Assembly: GCA_001797815.1 (NCBI GenBank)
Contig: MGQK01000094.1
Location: 47,614 to 63,629, forward strand
DNA length: 16,016 bases
Direction of reading: 5' to 3'
Origin: Deltaproteobacteria bacterium RBG_13_61_14
GTDB taxonomy: Bacteria; RBG-13-61-14
This document shows positions 1 to 8,697 of this stretch, piece by piece; position 1 is the stretch's first letter; every line of letters starts with the position of its first letter. The notes beneath the pieces are model-generated. The model had not been told where the DNA came from. It did not search any database and saw nothing but the letters and a program-made list of their open reading frames with translations. The translations under genes and the position numbers were made by a program.

Positions 1-1683
1 CGATTTGCCGAGCTACTCAAGCCCGATCCCAACCGGGTGATCCTCAAGCAAACCGGATGCGTGGGGATGTGCTTCCGCGAGCCCTTGGTGGAGATCGTGG
101 AGGACGACCACCGCCGGACTCTCTATGGCGAGGTCACCTCGGATCGGGTGGACCGCATCGTGGAAGAACATCTGCGGGGGGGAAGGCTCATCCAGGAATG
201 GGTCGTTGAAGAGAAAGAGTTTCTGGCCAAACAAAAGCGGATCGTGCTTCGCAACTGCGGCGAAATTGACCCCTTCAGCCTGGAGGCCTATCAGGCCCGG
301 GATGGCTACCGCGCCTTGGAAAAGGTCCTCGCCTCCCTGACGCCGGAGCAGGTGATCGAGTGCATAGCGGAGTCGGGTTTGCGCGGACGGGGAGGGGCGG
401 GATTCCCGACCGGCACCAAATGGCGCCTGGCCCGGGCCGCGCCGGACCCGCACAAGTATGTGATTTGCAACGCGGACGAAGGAGACCCCGGCGCCTTTAT
501 GGACCGCAGCGTTCTGGAGGGAGACCCTCATTCGGTTCTGGAAGGGATGGCGATTGCCGGCTACGCCCTCGGCGCCGACCAGGGCTACATCTACGCGCGG
601 GCGGAATATCCCCAGGCGGTGCACCGGCTTCGTCACGCCATCGCCCGGGCGGAGGAAAAGAATCTCCTGGGCCGCAACATTTTCGGCCGGGGCTTTCATT
701 TTTCGATCCGACTGAAAGAAGGCGCGGGCGCGTTTGTCTGTGGCGAGGAAACCGCGCTGATTGCCTCGATTGAAGGGAAACGAGGGATGCCCCGGGTCCG
801 CCCGCCTTTTCCGGTCGAAGCCGGGCTCTGGGGACACCCGACCTGTATCAACAATGTCGAGACTCTGGCCAATGTTCCCTGGATCATTCTGAACGGCGCG
901 CCGGCCTTCGCTGCTTTCGGGACCGAGCGCTCCAAAGGAACGAAAGTGTTTGCCTTGGCCGGCAAGGTCAAGCGGGGCGGGCTGGTGGAAGTGCCCATGG
1001 GGATCACGCTCAACGAGGTCATCTACGGTATTGGCGGCGGAACGGTGTCGGGGGGGCCCTTTAAAGCGGTGCAGATGGGCGGGCCCTCGGGCGGATGCAT
1101 CCCGGCCAGCCTGGGCGACACCCCGATTGACTATGAGAATATCACGGCCACCGGCGCGATCATGGGTTCGGGCGGCATGGTGGTGATGGATCAGTCCACC
1201 TGCATGGTGGATGTCGCCCGCTTTTTCTTGAACTTTACCCAGAATGAGTCCTGCGGCAAATGCACCTTTTGTCGGATCGGCACCAAGCGGATGCTGGAAA
1301 TCCTCGAGCGGATTTGCATCGGCCAGGGCGAGGAAAAGGACTTGAAGATCCTGGCGGAGTTGGGCGAGCAGATCAAATCGTCCTCGCTTTGCGGCCTGGG
1401 CCAGACCGCTCCCAACCCGGTGCTGACCACCCTGCGCTATTTTTACCATGAGTATGAAGCCCATATCAAAGAGAAGAAATGTCCGGCCAAGGCCTGTCTG
1501 GCGCTGGTCGAGCTTTACATCAATCCCGAGCTCTGCTCCGGATGCGGGCTGTGCCTGAAAGCCTGTGATTCCGGGGCCATCAGCGGGGAGAAGAAAAAGC
1601 CCCATCAGATCGAGCCGAGCACTTGCGTGAAATGCGGCAAGTGTATCACGGTCTGCCGCCTGGGCGCGGTCGAGAAAAGGTAG
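1..1683 (+). CDS. NuoF/HydB-like NADH-binding flavoprotein (5' partial)
   Basis: Probably oxidises or reduces NAD(H) at an FMN and passes electrons through FeS clusters to the next subunit; no membrane segment is visible, so likely cytoplasmic. The frame is open from base 1, so the true start is upstream; an apparent GTG at 37 lies inside a domain. In order: the end of a thioredoxin-like [2Fe-2S] domain (GCVGMC, Cys codons at 58-60 and 70-72, the other Cys pair being off-window); the FMN/NADH fold with GRGGAGFPTG (about 385-414), NADEGDPGAF and CGEETALI; a SLBB-like section; a [4Fe-4S] site CGKCTFC plus SLCGLGQ (about 1250-1400); and a C-terminal two-cluster ferredoxin (CSGCGLCLKAC, CVKCGKCITVC). 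The C-terminal ferredoxin extension is typical of HydB-type subunits rather than plain complex I NuoF. The next gene starts 4 bp after the stop, so the two are co-transcribed. The family is sure; the partner and reaction are inferred. Confidence 0.93.
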   Translation, partial: RFAELLKPDPNRVILKQTGCVGMCFREPLVEIVEDDHRRTLYGEVTSDRVDRIVEEHLRGGRLIQEWVVEEKEFLAKQKRIVLRNCGEIDPFSLEAYQARDGYRALEKVLASLTPEQVIECIAESGLRGRGGAGFPTGTKWRLARAAPDPHKYVICNADEGDPGAFMDRSVLEGDPHSVLEGMAIAGYALGADQGYIYARAEYPQAVHRLRHAIARAEEKNLLGRNIFGRGFHFSIRLKEGAGAFVCGEETALIASIEGKRGMPRVRPPFPVEAGLWGHPTCINNVETLANVPWIILNGAPAFAAFGTERSKGTKVFALAGKVKRGGLVEVPMGITLNEVIYGIGGGTVSGGPFKAVQMGGPSGGCIPASLGDTPIDYENITATGAIMGSGGMVVMDQSTCMVDVARFFLNFTQNESCGKCTFCRIGTKRMLEILERICIGQGEEKDLKILAELGEQIKSSSLCGLGQTAPNPVLTTLRYFYHEYEAHIKEKKCPAKACLALVELYINPELCSGCGLCLKACDSGAISGEKKKPHQIEPSTCVKCGKCITVCRLGAVEKR

Positions 1684-1687
1684 AACC

Positions 1688-4600
1688 ATGTCTCCGATAC
1701 CCGATTCGGAACGGTTGCAACTGCCCGTGGAGTTGAAAATCAACGGGCAAAGCGTTCGGGCCCGTCCCGGACAGACCATTCTCGAGGTGGTCCGCGAGCA
1801 AGGGCTGGACGAGATCCCCACCCTTTGCTACGACCCCAAGCTCGAGTATTTCGGTTCCTGCTTTCTGTGTGTCGTGGAGGTGAAGGGAGCCCGGGGCTTG
1901 CTTCCCTCCTGCACCACCCGGATCCGGGACGGGATGGAAGTCTTCACCCGGAGTGAAAGGATTAGCAATACCCGCAAAACCGCGCTCGAACTCCTCCTCT
2001 CCGACCATTATGCCGACTGCACCTGTCCGGCCCAGCGCGCCTGCCCCGCGGGGGTGGACGTGCAGGGATATCTGGGCCTGGCCCGACTCGGACATTACGA
2101 AGAAGCTCTGCGCCTGATCAAGGAGCGCAATCCCCTGCCCATTGTCTGCGGCAGAGTTTGCGTGCGCAAGTGCGAAGTCAAGTGCCGGCGCAATGAGGTG
2201 GATAAGCCGGTGGGGATCAACTATGTCAAGCGCTATTGCGCGGAACATTCGCGGCATGAGGCGATTCGCCCCCAGGTGAAGCCGGCCACGGGCAAGCGGG
2301 TCGCGGTGGTGGGGGGAGGTCCGGCCGGATTAACCTGTGCCTATTATCTATCGCTCTTGGGCCATTCGGTCAAAATTTTTGAGGCCATGCCCCGGCTGGG
2401 CGGGATGCTCCGTTACGGGATTCCCGAATATCGCCTGCCCAAGGCCGAGTTAGACAAAGAAATAAGTGAAATTCTCCAATTGGGCACCGAGGTCGTCCTG
2501 GAAAAAAAGCTGGGACGGGATTTCACCGTGGAGAGCCTGCTGAAGCAGGATCAGTTTCAAGCGGTATTCCTGACTCCGGGCGCCCCGCTCAGCCAAAAAC
2601 TGGATATCCCGGGCGAGGAGGCCGAGGGAATCGAGTCGGCCTTGGATTTTCTCCGGGATACCGAGCTAGAGGGGCCGCGTCCCCTGCGGGGAAAGACCGT
2701 GGTGGTGGTCGGGGGAGGAAATGTCGCGGTAGATGGGGCGCGCACCGCCCTCCGCTGCGGCGCAAAACAGGTGACCATCCTCTACCGCCGCACCCGCAAA
2801 GAAATGCCCGCCCACCACGAAGAAGTGGACGCGGCCGAGCAGGAAGGGGTCCGGCTGGAGATGCTGGCGGCGCCGGTGGAAGTGATCGCCCAACAGGGGC
2901 GTTTGCAGGGATTGCGATGCATCAAGATGGAACTGGGCGAACCCGATGCCAGCGGCCGGCGGAGACCGGTGCCGATCCCCGGTTCCGAGTTTGACTATCC
3001 CTGTGATTATGTTCTCTCGGCGATCGGTCAAAAAACCGAACCCGAGGTGTTCGGCCAAGAGCCGGAAACGACCAGGCCCGCGATCAGCCGACGGGGCACG
3101 ATCCAGGTGGACGAGGCCACGATGGCCACCGATCGGCCCGGCGTGTTCGCGGGCGGGGATGCGGTGAGCGGGCCCGCCGTGGTGATTGACGCGATTGCGC
3201 AGGGTCATCGGGCGGCGGACGCGATCCACCAATATCTCTTGACCGGGGAGATGCAGGCCTCGCCACCTTCTTTTGTGAGTCAACGAGAGGTGTTTGGTCC
3301 GATCCCGGCCCGGATGTTCGAAGAGGTGGAGCGCATCCCCCGGCAGCAGATGCCCGAACGACTCCCCGAGGTCCGGAGGCAGGACTTTGCCGCGGTGGAG
3401 TTGGGTCTCTCGCAGGAGGAGATGGAAGCGGAAGCCAACCGCTGCCTGGAATGCGGGTGCAAAGCCCAGTTTGAATGCGCTCTCCGCCGATATGCCACCG
3501 AATACAACGTGGACATCATGAAAATGTCCGGGGCCGTGCGCCGGCATAAAGTGGACAACAGCCATCCCCTGATCACCCTCGATCCCAACAAGTGCATCCT
3601 CTGCGGCCGCTGCGTGCGGACTTGCGCGGACATTTTGAACCAGTCCATCCTGGGCTTTGTCAACCGGGGATTCACCAGCCAGATCAAGCCCGCCTTGGGA
3701 AAGCCCTTGGCGGAAACCCCTTGCATCAGCTGCGGGGCCTGTGTCGAAACGTGCCCGACCGGCGCCCTGACCGCCAAGCTGCCCTATGGCCGGCAGGGAC
3801 CCTGGAAAGTCAAGCAATTCCCCTCGGTGTGCGGCTTTTGCTCCGTGGGGTGCAGCCTGAGTCTCAATGTGGTGACCGAGGGGGTGCTGTGGGCCACGTC
3901 GCAGGTTAATTCCCATCCCGGCCAAGGGGACCTCTGCTGGAAAGGACGCTTCGGAACCGGTCTGATCCAGGGCCCGGACCGGCTTCGCCAACCCCTGGTC
4001 CGAAAAAACGGGCAACTAGAAGAAACGGATTGGGACGAGGCGATCAAGGAAGCCGCTCGGCTGCTGCAGGCGGTTCGAAATCAGAAAGGGCCTGAATCCG
4101 TGGCGGTTCTCGCGGCGCCTCGGATGACCTTGGAGGAATGTTATCTGGTGGGACGCCTCGCCCGCGCCGGCCTGGGCACTGACCAGATTGGCAGCTTCGG
4201 CCAAATTTACCGGGGAGGACCCCGGCAAGATCTGGACGACCTTGTGGGCGAAACGACTTCCACCTGCTCGCGCGAAGATATTGATTCCGCGGATGTGATC
4301 TGGCTAGTGGGGGCGGATCCATCCTCGACCCATCCGGTCATCAGCATGAGGGTGCGTCGGGCGGCCCGAAGGGGCGCCAAGATTATTGTAGTCAATTCCA
4401 GCAATATTGACTTGGTCCGCTCTTCCCGGCTTTGGCTCGATCCTCGCCGAGGGACGTTAGGGATTCTTCTGGCCGGCCTCCTGCGTCGGATCATGGATCG
4501 GAGCCTACTCAAACCGAGATTCTCGAACTTCCCGCCCGATGAGCTTCGAGATTTGAGGGATTCACTGGCGAACGCGACGCTGGACGAGGTGAGCCGGGTC

Positions 4601-5491
4601 TCAGGGGTAGAAGCCACCAAGATTGATGAAGTCGCGGATCTGCTGACGACCGCAAAAAAGGTGGTTGCGATCTACGATTTGCAGGACACCATGGAAAGCG
4701 CCCCGGACGACCTCACGGTCCTGACCCTGATCTTGATTCTCATGGATCATCTGACTCGGCTTGGCAGCGGGCTTCTCCTCTTGCAGCCTGACTGCAACTC
4801 CGAAGGAGCCCGGCTGGTGGGAATGAGAGAAGGCGTGCTCCCGGGTGGCTATCCTATTTCAAATCAGGCCATTCGCCGGAGAGTAGAGGAAGCCTGGAAG
4901 GTAAATCTGGAGGGGCTGGTGTCCTCCCACAAAGGAAACCTGTTCGGAAGACTGGTCTCCGGGGATATTGCCGCAGCGCTCGTGCTCCTGCAGGACCCCT
5001 TCCGGGACCCGGAAGCCAATCGCATCCTGGGCAAGCTGGAAGCGCTGGTGGTGGTAGATCTCTTCCTCACCGAAACCGCCAAAATGGCGCAAGTGGTGTT
5101 GCCGGCCGCCACCCTGGCCGAGAGCCAGGGAACCGTGGTCAGCTTTGATCGCCGGGTCCAAGCGGTAACCCAGGGGAACTCCCCACCCGGCGGGCTCACC
5201 ACCGCCGAAGTCATCGGCAAGCTCTCCCAGGCGCTGGGGCATCCCATTCCCTCCCTCGAAGCCGGAGAGATTCGGCGCGAGCTCTCGGTTTTAATCGGAA
5301 TATCGCCCGAACGGCTGGAAAAGGCTCGGGTCGAGTGGGAGAAATGGCCGGATTCCGGAAGCATTCCTCAACTTCAACGGCTCAAGAAAATTCAACTGGC
5401 CTCGCGGTTGTCGTCCCCCGTCCATTATCCGGATGCGACGATGGATAGCTATCTGCAACGGCGATTGACCCAAATGGGAATGTTCCGGTAG
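1688..5491 (+). CDS. GltD/NuoG-type fusion: NAD(P)H:FAD oxidoreductase with FeS and molybdopterin-like domains
   Basis: A 1267-aa multidomain redox protein. Residues 20-85 form a NuoG/FdhA-type [2Fe-2S] domain (C47, C58, C61, C75). Residues 95-190 are a Cys-rich Fer4_20-like domain as in GltD and NfnB (C111, C113, C119, C154, C158, C162, C166). Residues 203-520 are a GltD-like FAD/NAD(P)H domain with VAVVGGGPAG (205-214), a second dinucleotide motif VVVVGGGNVAVDG (338-350) and GVFAGGDAV (485-493). Residues 586-597 add CLECGCKAQFEC, and 636-689 form two [4Fe-4S] clusters (CILCGRCVRTC, CISCGACVETC). From about 710 comes a molybdopterin-oxidoreductase fold with a [4Fe-4S] site (C715, C718, C722, C750). 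By motif alignment Y841 (TAC 4208-4210) sits where formate dehydrogenase has Cys/Sec. The chain ends about 110 residues after the FDRRVQ motif, so the usual C-terminal cofactor-binding domain is absent. The ATG follows AAAAGG at 1676-1681. Formate dehydrogenase activity is unlikely; a NuoG-like electron-wiring role with a second NAD(P)H site is inferred. Confidence 0.9.
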   Translation: MSPIPDSERLQLPVELKINGQSVRARPGQTILEVVREQGLDEIPTLCYDPKLEYFGSCFLCVVEVKGARGLLPSCTTRIRDGMEVFTRSERISNTRKTALELLLSDHYADCTCPAQRACPAGVDVQGYLGLARLGHYEEALRLIKERNPLPIVCGRVCVRKCEVKCRRNEVDKPVGINYVKRYCAEHSRHEAIRPQVKPATGKRVAVVGGGPAGLTCAYYLSLLGHSVKIFEAMPRLGGMLRYGIPEYRLPKAELDKEISEILQLGTEVVLEKKLGRDFTVESLLKQDQFQAVFLTPGAPLSQKLDIPGEEAEGIESALDFLRDTELEGPRPLRGKTVVVVGGGNVAVDGARTALRCGAKQVTILYRRTRKEMPAHHEEVDAAEQEGVRLEMLAAPVEVIAQQGRLQGLRCIKMELGEPDASGRRRPVPIPGSEFDYPCDYVLSAIGQKTEPEVFGQEPETTRPAISRRGTIQVDEATMATDRPGVFAGGDAVSGPAVVIDAIAQGHRAADAIHQYLLTGEMQASPPSFVSQREVFGPIPARMFEEVERIPRQQMPERLPEVRRQDFAAVELGLSQEEMEAEANRCLECGCKAQFECALRRYATEYNVDIMKMSGAVRRHKVDNSHPLITLDPNKCILCGRCVRTCADILNQSILGFVNRGFTSQIKPALGKPLAETPCISCGACVETCPTGALTAKLPYGRQGPWKVKQFPSVCGFCSVGCSLSLNVVTEGVLWATSQVNSHPGQGDLCWKGRFGTGLIQGPDRLRQPLVRKNGQLEETDWDEAIKEAARLLQAVRNQKGPESVAVLAAPRMTLEECYLVGRLARAGLGTDQIGSFGQIYRGGPRQDLDDLVGETTSTCSREDIDSADVIWLVGADPSSTHPVISMRVRRAARRGAKIIVVNSSNIDLVRSSRLWLDPRRGTLGILLAGLLRRIMDRSLLKPRFSNFPPDELRDLRDSLANATLDEVSRVSGVEATKIDEVADLLTTAKKVVAIYDLQDTMESAPDDLTVLTLILILMDHLTRLGSGLLLLQPDCNSEGARLVGMREGVLPGGYPISNQAIRRRVEEAWKVNLEGLVSSHKGNLFGRLVSGDIAAALVLLQDPFRDPEANRILGKLEALVVVDLFLTETAKMAQVVLPAATLAESQGTVVSFDRRVQAVTQGNSPPGGLTTAEVIGKLSQALGHPIPSLEAGEIRRELSVLIGISPERLEKARVEWEKWPDSGSIPQLQRLKKIQLASRLSSPVHYPDATMDSYLQRRLTQMGMFR

Positions 5492-5570
5492 CATAACGAT
5501 CCGGGGGAGGGGCCGAGATCAGGGCATGGAAACAGGATCGAAACCCCCAAGCGCGTGCGCTAAAAAACCA

Positions 5571-5598
5571 TTGACTTCCTTTCTTTTCCAACTATACT
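5571..5598 (+). promoter_or_regulatory. Sigma-70-type promoter for the kinase/regulator operon
   Basis: TTGACT (5571-5576) and TATACT (5593-5598) are 16 bp apart; each box matches the consensus at 5 of 6 bases. Transcription would begin near 5605, leaving a leader of about 135 nt before the kinase start. It lies in the 249-bp gap after the redox operon, so the kinase and regulator can be expressed on their own. No clear rho-independent terminator for the redox operon is visible between 5492 and 5570, so read-through is also possible. Confidence 0.7.
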
Positions 5599-5722
5599 TG
5601 AAACCCGCAAGCCTTGAGAGGCGTCCCCCATTCCAGGGAGAGGTGAGGAAGCGCTTAAAAAAATCTGCGCGACGGGCTGATTGAAGTCAGGGAGGAACTC
5701 TTTTCAGGTTGGGTTGATCACC

Positions 5723-5731
5723 AGGAAGGAG
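5723..5731 (+). promoter_or_regulatory. Ribosome binding site fixing a TTG start
   Basis: AGGAAGGAG is followed by a 9-nt spacer and TTG at 5741. The longer in-frame reading from the TTG at 5681 has no comparable purine-rich site upstream, so translation most likely starts at 5741, removing 20 residues from the longest reading frame. Confidence 0.7.
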
Positions 5732-5740
5732 CAATCAAAG

Positions 5741-7225
5741 TTGTATATCTCCTCCTTCAGGGAAGAAGAGCTTCGGGTCCGAATCATTTGGTTTATCCGG
5801 CTACGCTGGCTCTTTTTGCTGGGATTGTTTTCCACGGTTCTGATTGCCACCCAGATTTTCCGGGTGGTGCTGCCGTTAAAGATAATCCTGGCGATCGGAG
5901 GGGCTATCTTTGCCTATAATCTGGCGCTTCATCTTTACCATCACTATACCAAGGACTCGGCCGAGAAAAATTTCCGGCAAATCCGGACGGAAGCCAATCT
6001 CCAGATTATTTTGGATCTGTTCAGTCTGACTTTGCTGATCCATTACTCGGGCGGTTTGGAAAACCCTTTTATCATGATATATCTGCTCCATGCGATTATC
6101 GCCAGCATCCTTCTCTCCCGCGCCGAGGTCTGGATTCTGGCCCTGGTCACTTTTTCTTGCTGCCTGCTTCTGATTATCCTGGAATACTTTGGAGTGATTC
6201 ATCATTATCATCTCGCCAATTTTTTTCCCAAAGATATTCACCGCGATTTGGTTTATGTCACCGGCGTCATCTTAACTGTCCTCGTTTCCCTCTTCGCCAC
6301 CATCTATATCAGCTCGACCATTGTCCAGGGGCTTTGGGTCCGGGAAGCCAAACTTTTTCTCGCGCAAAAATTGCTCCAGAAACAATCGGAAGAATTGCAG
6401 CAAACGAACCTGGTGAAGCAAAAGCAACTCGTGCAGGCGGAAAAGCTGGCTTCCCTGGGTCAATTGGTTTCCGGCTGCGCCCACGAGATCAACAACCCGA
6501 TCCAATTTATTCTGGGGAATATGCGGATTCTCAAGGAATCCTTTGAAGACCTTTTCCCCCTGCTGGAGCGCGAGACCCGGAACCGTCCGGATTTGACCAT
6601 CGCGCGACTGAGTCATGAGATGTTTGTGAAACACATCCCGATTCTCCTCGGCGATATGACCACCGGAGCCGAACGGATCCGGGATATAATTCTCGATTTG
6701 AAAACCTTCGCCCGGCTGGATGAAGGCCGGCTGGATGAGGAAGTCGACCTCAATGAAGTCGCGCAGATTTGTGAGCGGCTCGTCCACAATAAAATTAAAC
6801 GTTATCGGGTGGAGGAAAAACTTGCCCCGCAGCTGCCGAAAGTTAGGGGCAGCCGGAACAAACTGGAGCAGGTGGTCATGGCCTCCCTGATCAATGCGGC
6901 CGAGGCCCTGGGTAATCTTCGCAACGGCACGATTCAAATTGCCACCCGCATTGAAGCCGAGGCCAAGAGCGTCAGCCTTTCGATTTCCGACAATGGGCCG
7001 GGAATGACCGAGGAGGTCAAGAGCAGGATCTTCGACCCTTTCTTCACCACCAAACAGCGCACCGGCGGCACGGGCCTGGGCTTGTCCATCAGCCATGGAA
7101 TCATCAAGGAGCACGGAGGATATATTGAGGTCCGGAGCCGGATCGGCAAAGGCGCCACCTTCATCTTCCATTTGCCCGTGAGTGGTTGCAAAGGAGCAGA
7201 GGATGAACCGAATCCTGGTGATTGA
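5741..7225 (+). CDS. Six-TM sensor histidine kinase with RegB-like GGxxNPF motif
   Basis: A membrane sensor kinase of 494 aa (514 if the upstream TTG at 5681 is used). Numbered from the TTG at 5741, six hydrophobic segments lie near 20-40, 42-66, 85-105, 109-126, 129-153 and 172-195. Between TM3 and TM4 sits GGLENPF (104-110), matching the GGxxNPF motif implicated in quinone binding in RegB/PrrB redox sensors. A Gln/Lys/Glu-rich coiled-coil linker (about 205-240) leads to the H-box SGCAHEINNP with phospho-acceptor H248, then the N-box (LINAAEAL, N385), G1 (DNGPGM), F-box (FDPFFTTK) and G2 (GTGLGL, 443-448). No PAS or other sensor domain is present, so the membrane domain itself must sense. 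The 3' end overlaps the response regulator by 23 bp, implying translational coupling and a cognate pair. Sensing of quinone or redox state is inferred from the motif. Confidence 0.92.
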   Translation: MYISSFREEELRVRIIWFIRLRWLFLLGLFSTVLIATQIFRVVLPLKIILAIGGAIFAYNLALHLYHHYTKDSAEKNFRQIRTEANLQIILDLFSLTLLIHYSGGLENPFIMIYLLHAIIASILLSRAEVWILALVTFSCCLLLIILEYFGVIHHYHLANFFPKDIHRDLVYVTGVILTVLVSLFATIYISSTIVQGLWVREAKLFLAQKLLQKQSEELQQTNLVKQKQLVQAEKLASLGQLVSGCAHEINNPIQFILGNMRILKESFEDLFPLLERETRNRPDLTIARLSHEMFVKHIPILLGDMTTGAERIRDIILDLKTFARLDEGRLDEEVDLNEVAQICERLVHNKIKRYRVEEKLAPQLPKVRGSRNKLEQVVMASLINAAEALGNLRNGTIQIATRIEAEAKSVSLSISDNGPGMTEEVKSRIFDPFFTTKQRTGGTGLGLSISHGIIKEHGGYIEVRSRIGKGATFIFHLPVSGCKGAEDEPNPGD

Positions 7226-8618
7226 TGACGATCAAGCGGTCCTCAACTATCTTTTGGTCTCCCTCACCCAGGCGAATCGGTTTGAAGTCGAGGCGTTGAG
7301 CGATAGCACCCAAGCTTTGGCCCTCATTGCTTCGGGGCAATTCGATCTGATCCTCCTCGATATGGACATGCCGGAAACCAGCGGCTGGGAAATCCTCCAA
7401 TCCGTCCGCCAAAATCATCCGGAAATCGAAGTGGTCATCCTCACCGGAGTCGAGGATGTGTCGCTGGCGGTGGAATCCATGAAAATGGGCGCCTACGATT
7501 ATCTCTGCAAACCCGTGGATAACAACCGCCTGATTCTCACCCTGGAACGGGCCTTGGAGCGGTCCCAATTGCGCGGGGAAATCTCGCAATTGCGGGATCA
7601 GGTAAAGCTGGAAGGATTGCGGCACAAAGAGACTTTTAAGAACATTCTTACTCAAAATAAGAATTTTCTCCGGGTGCTCCGGAAGGTGGAGCAGATTGCG
7701 GAAAGCGAAAACAATGTGTTGATCTGGGGAGAAAGCGGCACCGGCAAGGAACTGGTCGCGAGAGCCATTCACCAGATCAGCCGACGTCGCGATAAGAACT
7801 TTATTGCGGTGAATGCCGGGGTTTTTGCCTCGGAACTTTTTGCTTCCGAGTTCTTCGGACACGAGAAAGGGGCCTTTACCGGAGCGGTGAGCACCAAGCC
7901 GGGCTTCTTTGAGGAGGCGAACGGCGGGAGCTTGTTCTTGGATGAGATCGGAGAACTCGAACTCCCGATTCAGGCAAAATTGTTGCGGGTGCTTCAAGAA
8001 GGAGAATACTTTCGACTTGGCTCCACCGAGCGGCGGGGCGCGGATGTCCGAATTATCGCTTCCACCAACAAAGATCTGGCCGCGGAAATCGAGAAGGGAA
8101 GATTCCGCCGGGATTTATATTACCGCCTGAACATCAGCTCGATTTTTCTTCCACCGCTGCGGGAGCGAAAAGGCGATGTGGAATTGCTGGCCTATTACTT
8201 TTTGGAAAGACGCGCCAAGCTCAATAGTAAAAAAATCGAGTTCATTTCCGAGGAAGTGCTGAGTGTGTTGGAGATGTATGACTATCCGGGCAACATCCGC
8301 GAATTGGAAAACATCCTGGCCGGAGCCGTGGTCCTGGAAAATAGCAACTCTTTGTCTCGGCGTTCGTTGCCCCCCTATTTGCTGAAAGCCATTGGGCCTC
8401 CCCGCGTCGTCCCCGTCCCCTCCGAGGTTCGCAAAACCCTGGCCAAACTTGAAGCGGACCACATCCAGCGCGTCCTCGAATACACCAGGGGAAACCGAAC
8501 CGCGGCCGCGGAGATTCTGGGCATTTCCAGAGTAGGACTTCTCAACAAAATGAAAAATTATGGAATTGAAATAGAACCGCAACCCCGGCGGGGCGGTCAA
8601 CGCCGGCCTGGTAACTAG
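7203..8618 (+). CDS. NtrC-family sigma-54 response regulator
   Basis: A 471-aa transcriptional activator that should be phosphorylated by the overlapping kinase and drive sigma-54 RNA polymerase. The start is the ATG at 7203, preceded by AAGGAG (7191-7196) with a 6-nt spacer; an in-frame GTG at 7182 lacks this. The receiver domain has acidic residues D8-D10, phospho-acceptor D53 (LLDMDMP), T81 and K103 (CKP). The AAA+ domain has Walker A GESGTGKE (176-183), the sigma-54-contacting loop GAFTGA (223-228), Walker B LFLDE (244-248) and the FRRDLYYRLN arginine-finger region (301-310). A Fis-type helix-turn-helix lies at about 430-452 (NRTAAAEILGISRVGL). All catalytic motifs are intact. I saw no convincing -24/-12 site in the window, so its targets are probably elsewhere. 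Confidence 0.95.
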   Translation: MNRILVIDDDQAVLNYLLVSLTQANRFEVEALSDSTQALALIASGQFDLILLDMDMPETSGWEILQSVRQNHPEIEVVILTGVEDVSLAVESMKMGAYDYLCKPVDNNRLILTLERALERSQLRGEISQLRDQVKLEGLRHKETFKNILTQNKNFLRVLRKVEQIAESENNVLIWGESGTGKELVARAIHQISRRRDKNFIAVNAGVFASELFASEFFGHEKGAFTGAVSTKPGFFEEANGGSLFLDEIGELELPIQAKLLRVLQEGEYFRLGSTERRGADVRIIASTNKDLAAEIEKGRFRRDLYYRLNISSIFLPPLRERKGDVELLAYYFLERRAKLNSKKIEFISEEVLSVLEMYDYPGNIRELENILAGAVVLENSNSLSRRSLPPYLLKAIGPPRVVPVPSEVRKTLAKLEADHIQRVLEYTRGNRTAAAEILGISRVGLLNKMKNYGIEIEPQPRRGGQRRPGN

Positions 8619-8697
8619 CCCGAAACGGTTAGCCCCTATCTGGGGGCATTCGGACCCTTCGGCAAAAGGCTCAGAAACTCCGCCCGTTGCCTTCGTG

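Noticed and set aside
13-1821. Long minus-strand open frame (602 aa) opposite the NuoF-like gene
   Set aside because: It is the shadow of a GC-rich gene with clear NuoF motifs on the + strand; its translation shows no domain and no ribosome site was seen.
2666-4015. Minus-strand open frame of 449 aa opposite the GltD/NuoG fusion
   Set aside because: It is a low-complexity shadow of the fusion gene, which carries all the FeS and dinucleotide motifs.
5492-5570. Terminator of the redox operon near AGCGCGTGCGCT
   Set aside because: The stem is only 4-5 bp and is followed by A residues rather than T on the coding strand.
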